Source of the DNA: Helicobacteraceae bacterium
GTDB taxonomy: Bacteria; Campylobacterota; Campylobacteria; Campylobacterales; SZUA-545
Reading direction: 5' to 3'
Length of the DNA: 9,725 nt
Assembly (NCBI GenBank): GCA_031273735.1
Contig: JAISRI010000140.1
Location: forward strand, 1-9,725
Shown here: positions 7,368 to 9,725 of the stretch, one piece after another
Numbering within the stretch: position 1 is the first letter of the stretch
How the letters are laid out: the number at the start of each line of letters is the position of its first letter
The notes under the pieces: model-generated
Database searches by the model: none
What the model saw: the letters and a program-made list of their open reading frames with translations, nothing else
What the model was told of the DNA's origin: nothing
Position numbers and translations under genes: made by a program

Positions 7368-8395
7368 CAGAGCGGTTTCACGGGTTGGTTGGGCATAATC
7401 CGTTCGTTACCTTTGACGATCGCCTGCATTCCCGCTTTAAGCGTCGTAGATCGCAAAGCCGCGTTTTGTCCGTCGTAGCCCAAAATCTCCACGTTTGCCA
7501 TCTGCGCCACGCCGTTTTCTATGTAAAAGACGATATTGCCGCCAAAGCGGTTGATCACCGCGTCGCGGTTGATAAGGAGGGCGTTTTCGTTTGCTCGCGC
7601 CGCGATTTTCAACGTCGCCTCCATACCCTCTAAAAGTTTTTCGCTCGGCTTTTCAAAGGCGACGCGGGTTAAAAACAGGCGCGAGCTTGGATCGCCTCGC
7701 GGCGATACGCCCGCGATTTTGGCGTCGTAATCTTTGCCTAAAACGTTCACGCCGACCTTTGTCCCCACGCCGATACGATCGATTGTCGTAGCGGGCAGAT
7801 AGACGGCAAGTTCGATGCTATCGGTTTTGGCTAAACTGATCACGCTTGATCCCGCGCTAACATAATCGCCTACGCTAACGTGTTTTTCCACCACCACGCC
7901 GTCAAAGGGGGCGCGAATGGAACGCTTTTGCCTCTCGATCTCTAGCGCTTTTAACTGCGCCGCTAAGGTTTCGCTTTGCGCGGCTAACTCTTGCGCTTTT
8001 AATCTAAATTGTTCGTAAGTTTGCTCGCTGACGCTATTTTGATCAAGCAGGGTTTTGTAGCGTTTAGCGTCCCTAGACGCCTGTTCGTCGCTCGCTTTTG
8101 ATTTTTTGAGTTCGGCGGCTTTTGCGGCGATATTGGCGGATAATATCGCTATGTCTTGCGTGGCTAAAACGTCGCCCGCTTTGACGCGATCGCCCGTATC
8201 TACGGCTATCGTTTCAAGAACCGCCGCGCTTTGAGCGGATAATTTTGCCAACGTGGCGTAGCGCAAACTGCCCACATACGTTTCGCTTGGACGGATTGCG
8301 CCATTTGTAACCGACGCGGTTACGACAGGCGCCGCCTCCTCCGCGGCAAAAAGCGGCGCGAGAACAAGAAGCAAAAACGCAAAAAACCTAACCAT
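7367..8395 (-). CDS. Periplasmic adaptor (membrane-fusion protein) of the RND efflux system
   Basis: This 342-residue AcrA/HlyD-type subunit bridges pump and TolC-type channel. A signal peptide spans about 1-18 (MVRFFAFLLLVLAPLFAA); no lipobox cysteine is present, so it is probably not lipid-anchored, unlike AcrA. The first biotinyl-lipoyl half is near 55-80 (VDTGDRVKAGDVLATQD). A helical hairpin spans about 85-158, rich in Ala/Lys/Gln. The second half, RAPFDGVVVEKHVSVGDYVSAG (161-182), is the classic signature. A beta-barrel domain follows (about 192-265), then a membrane-proximal domain to the end. The length is slightly short for the family but all parts are present. AAGGA lies 8 nt before the ATG at 8395. 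Another ATG at 8400 is out of frame and only 3 nt from the same SD. This is the first gene of the five-gene unit, preceded by 174 bp with a candidate promoter and an inverted repeat. Confidence 0.94.
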   Translation of the reverse strand: MVRFFAFLLLVLAPLFAAEEAAPVVTASVTNGAIRPSETYVGSLRYATLAKLSAQSAAVLETIAVDTGDRVKAGDVLATQDIAILSANIAAKAAELKKSKASDEQASRDAKRYKTLLDQNSVSEQTYEQFRLKAQELAAQSETLAAQLKALEIERQKRSIRAPFDGVVVEKHVSVGDYVSAGSSVISLAKTDSIELAVYLPATTIDRIGVGTKVGVNVLGKDYDAKIAGVSPRGDPSSRLFLTRVAFEKPSEKLLEGMEATLKIAARANENALLINRDAVINRFGGNIVFYIENGVAQMANVEILGYDGQNAALRSTTLKAGMQAIVKGNERIMPNQPVKPL

Positions 8396-8419
8396 TCCAT
8401 CGATCCTTATTTGAGCGAA

Positions 8420-8438
8420 AGATTATCAAAAATAATCT
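8420..8438. promoter_or_regulatory. Perfect inverted repeat upstream of the efflux operon (candidate operator)
   Basis: The plus strand reads AGATTAT, 5-nt spacer CAAAA, ATAATCT, so both 7-bp arms match perfectly. The centre is about 34 bp before the adaptor ATG and downstream of the candidate -10 box. Size and position fit an operator for a dimeric repressor such as those of the TetR or MarR type, which often control RND operons; no regulator gene lies in the window. It could also form a weak AT hairpin in the leader mRNA. There is no GC stem with a T-run, so a terminator is unlikely. Confidence 0.4.
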
Positions 8439-8471
8439 GTGAAGCCTCCGTGAAAATTTGACCTTTGTAAA

Positions 8472-8477
8472 ATTATC
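8472..8477 (-). promoter_or_regulatory. Candidate -10 box of the efflux operon
   Basis: GATAAT (8477 to 8472, minus strand) lies in an AT-rich stretch about 77 bp before the adaptor ATG and matches TATAAT at five of six bases. No good -35 stands at 16-18 bp. A perfect TTGACA at 8521-8516 is 38 bp away, too far to pair with it. The 174-bp gap (8396-8569) must hold the operon promoter if the gene upstream is not cotranscribed, but this exact box is a guess. Confidence 0.3.
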
Positions 8478-8569
8478 GTAAAAGTTTTCGCCTTTTGCCG
8501 ACTCTAGCCATTTTTTGTCAAGAATCAAAACCGCCATTTACGATTGATAGCAAGTTTTGGTAGTCGAAA

Positions 8570-9427
8570 TTAACGTTTGCCCGCGGCGTATTTGCCCGCC
8601 GCGACGTCCAAAACTTCGCGCGCGGGTTGAATTAGCGCGTTTTCGTATTGGCAACGCCATTTTTCGCCCTCGCTTACGCCTTCGATCGTATGTCCCGATT
8701 CGATCGGCTCGCCGTTTTCAAATTGATAGATTGCGGTATTAAAAGCGTGACCAACAATCTCGTTAAGATCAAGCGCGCGGAAATGGTATTGAATATCGGC
8801 TAATCCAAAGGCGAATAATCCTAGCGTATCCACAAGACGATCGTTTGTTCCGTCTATGCGAAAGTTGCGGATATTCATTCCGCCGTATAAGAAGCGCGGC
8901 GCGCCCCGATCATTATAGGGATTTTCGCGCCATTGATCGGCAAGGAGCAGTTTGGCGCTCGGCTGAAAAAAGATCGCTTCGCATTCTGGGTATAGATCTA
9001 GCGCAATATCTAGCCAATCGGCTAAAACGCCCGATCGCGTAATCGGATCAAGCCCCGCCGCCATAAAATCGCTAATGATAACGCTAAACGGCAGAGAATC
9101 AAGAACCGCCGCGCCGTTTTTAACCTCCCAAAATTGCGATCTAGCAATCTGATCTCCAAGCGGCTTTTTGAGTTCGTTGCAACTAGCGATTAAGATCATA
9201 GACGGGGTTTTTGCCTTTTCGCCGTAAGCGTAATCGAGCAGAGCGAACGAGTAAAGATCGGCGCTATCGCTAACAATATCGACTCTGCCGAACTTCTCTT
9301 CAAGTTTCGCGTAAAAAAACGCCGCGTTTGGCGCTTCGACGCCATTTTTGAAAAGCAAATCTATCGCATAGACGCCGCTAAACTTTGCCTCTTTTGTCAA
9401 ATCCTGCCGTAGCGTTTCGCCGCTCAT
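8570..9427 (-). CDS. DUF4261-like cytoplasmic protein of unknown function
   Basis: This 285-residue soluble protein has no signal peptide or membrane segment. The most family-like part is the C-terminal third: SAKLLLADQWRENPY (about 157-171), RFLYGGMNIRNFRI (178-191) and the stretch VDTLGLFAFGLADIQYHF (199-216). This resembles the DUF4261 domain, whose members carry a similar D-T-x-G-L...G-L-x-D...H-F pattern. That assignment is from memory of the family and is moderate. An N-terminal region (about 35-120) with FYAKLEEKFGRVDIV and LPFSVIISDFMAAGLD looks like an alpha/beta domain. No catalytic motif can be named. The ATG at 9427 is well supported by AAGGAG 6 nt upstream. It is followed by 174 bp before the efflux operon, with no clear terminator between, so readthrough is possible. 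A functional link to efflux is not shown. Confidence 0.75.
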   Translation of the reverse strand: MSGETLRQDLTKEAKFSGVYAIDLLFKNGVEAPNAAFFYAKLEEKFGRVDIVSDSADLYSFALLDYAYGEKAKTPSMILIASCNELKKPLGDQIARSQFWEVKNGAAVLDSLPFSVIISDFMAAGLDPITRSGVLADWLDIALDLYPECEAIFFQPSAKLLLADQWRENPYNDRGAPRFLYGGMNIRNFRIDGTNDRLVDTLGLFAFGLADIQYHFRALDLNEIVGHAFNTAIYQFENGEPIESGHTIEGVSEGEKWRCQYENALIQPAREVLDVAAGKYAAGKR

Positions 9428-9459
9428 TGGCGCTCCTTTGCGTTCATATTGAAAACTTT

Positions 9460-9479
9460 ATCTAAAATTGGTTTTAGAT
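9460..9479. promoter_or_regulatory. Perfect 8-bp inverted repeat just upstream of the DUF4261-like gene
   Basis: The arms ATCTAAAA and TTTTAGAT are separated by TTGG, 32 bp before the gene's ATG. On the minus strand AAAGTTTTC follows, which is too mixed for a termination T-run. It could be an operator or a short leader hairpin. The half-word TCTAAA recurs at 9501-9506. Confidence 0.35.
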
Positions 9480-9678
9480 TTTAGCGTCTTGTCGAGCGAA
9501 TCTAAACCATAAACCAAACGTATTTGGAATCTTGCGCATTTACCCGCAAAATCGTCGCGCTCCGTCATTCTAGCGACTTTAGCGCGCGCGTCCTAGCGCG
9601 TCAATCCTGTGCGGCAACGACTGCATTTACGGGTTTTGCAAAAACTTTCTCTATTTAGTTGTCTTTAAGTATAACGGA

Positions 9679-9684
9679 TATAAT
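9679..9684 (+). promoter_or_regulatory. Possible -10 box reading towards the right-hand flank
   Basis: A perfect TATAAT stands on the plus strand in GGATATAATAACG. The best -35-like hexamer, TTGTCT (9659-9664), is only 14 bp away, so support is weak. If real, it would drive a divergent gene beyond the window edge. Confidence 0.2.
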
Positions 9685-9725
9685 AACGCTCGTCATTTTG
9701 ACTAAAATCTATAGACAAGCGAACT

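Larger units (their letters stand above)
9428..9725. other. Non-coding region upstream of the DUF4261-like gene
   Basis: No credible gene was seen in these 298 bp on either strand. The region contains an AT hairpin (9460-9479), a GC-rich block with repeated TAGCG and CGCG words (about 9550-9605), an 8-bp direct repeat GCATTTAC (9536-9543 and 9623-9630), and a plus-strand TATAAT (9679-9684). A 36-codon minus-strand ORF beginning ATGACGGAGCGC has no ribosome binding site and probably is not translated. The middle block has the look of a dispersed intergenic repeat. Confidence 0.55.

Noticed and set aside
8445..8449. Strong GGAGG Shine-Dalgarno-like word in the operon leader
   Set aside because: No ATG or GTG stands at a proper distance downstream; only very short ORFs from rare start codons would result, so no leader peptide was called.
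8516..8521. Perfect TTGACA -35 hexamer on the minus strand upstream of the adaptor gene
   Set aside because: At 16-18 bp spacing the next bases read GGCAAA, GCAAAA or CAAAAG, nothing like a -10 box, so it does not make a promoter on its own.
8521..8569. CAAAAC / GTTTTG pair after the DUF4261-like gene as a terminator
   Set aside because: The arms are six bases long, the loop is over 20 nt and no T-run follows in the right place.
9461..9571. 36-codon minus-strand ORF (MTERDDFAGK...)
   Set aside because: No ribosome binding site, and it overlaps the repeat-like block and the inverted repeat; probably non-coding.

Overview
The window reads as a Gram-negative bacterial chromosome segment. It encodes a complete tripartite RND efflux system (periplasmic adaptor, inner-membrane pump, TolC-type outer-membrane channel). 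Sampled rows put GC at roughly 32-60%, and the octamer GCGATCGC is strongly over-represented. Gene style (short intergenic gaps, ATGA and TGATG overlaps) and overall protein flavour suggest a Campylobacterota-like organism, but that placement is a tentative inference; no marker gene is present. All six recognisable genes lie on the minus strand, so transcription runs from right to left.

Layout in the direction of transcription. (1) 9725-9428: non-coding leader with an AT-rich hairpin and a possible degenerate repeat. (2) 9427-8570: a soluble protein resembling the DUF4261 family. (3) 8569-8396: a 174-bp gap holding a candidate promoter and a perfect 7-bp inverted repeat, probably the control region of the efflux operon. 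(4) 8395-7367: membrane-fusion (adaptor) protein. (5) 7367-4257: HAE1/AcrB-type RND permease. (6) 4224-2404: exported WG-repeat protein with an extra C-terminal domain. (7) about 2428-1208: a gamma-class (M.TaqI-like) DNA methyltransferase with an NPPY motif and no ATG start. (8) 1211-1: TolC-family outer-membrane protein, cut by the window edge only near its C-terminus.

Genes 4 to 8 are joined by overlaps or one 32-nt gap and look like one transcription unit. Adaptor, pump and channel should assemble into one drug- or metabolite-export machine. The striking point is that two unrelated genes, a periplasmic or surface WG-repeat protein and a DNA methyltransferase with no restriction partner, sit between the pump and channel genes in the same coupled unit. 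Both are visibly more AT-rich than the efflux genes in the rows sampled, which suggests a later insertion that kept the reading direction and translational coupling. No tRNA, rRNA, CRISPR array, transposase or clear intrinsic terminator was seen.
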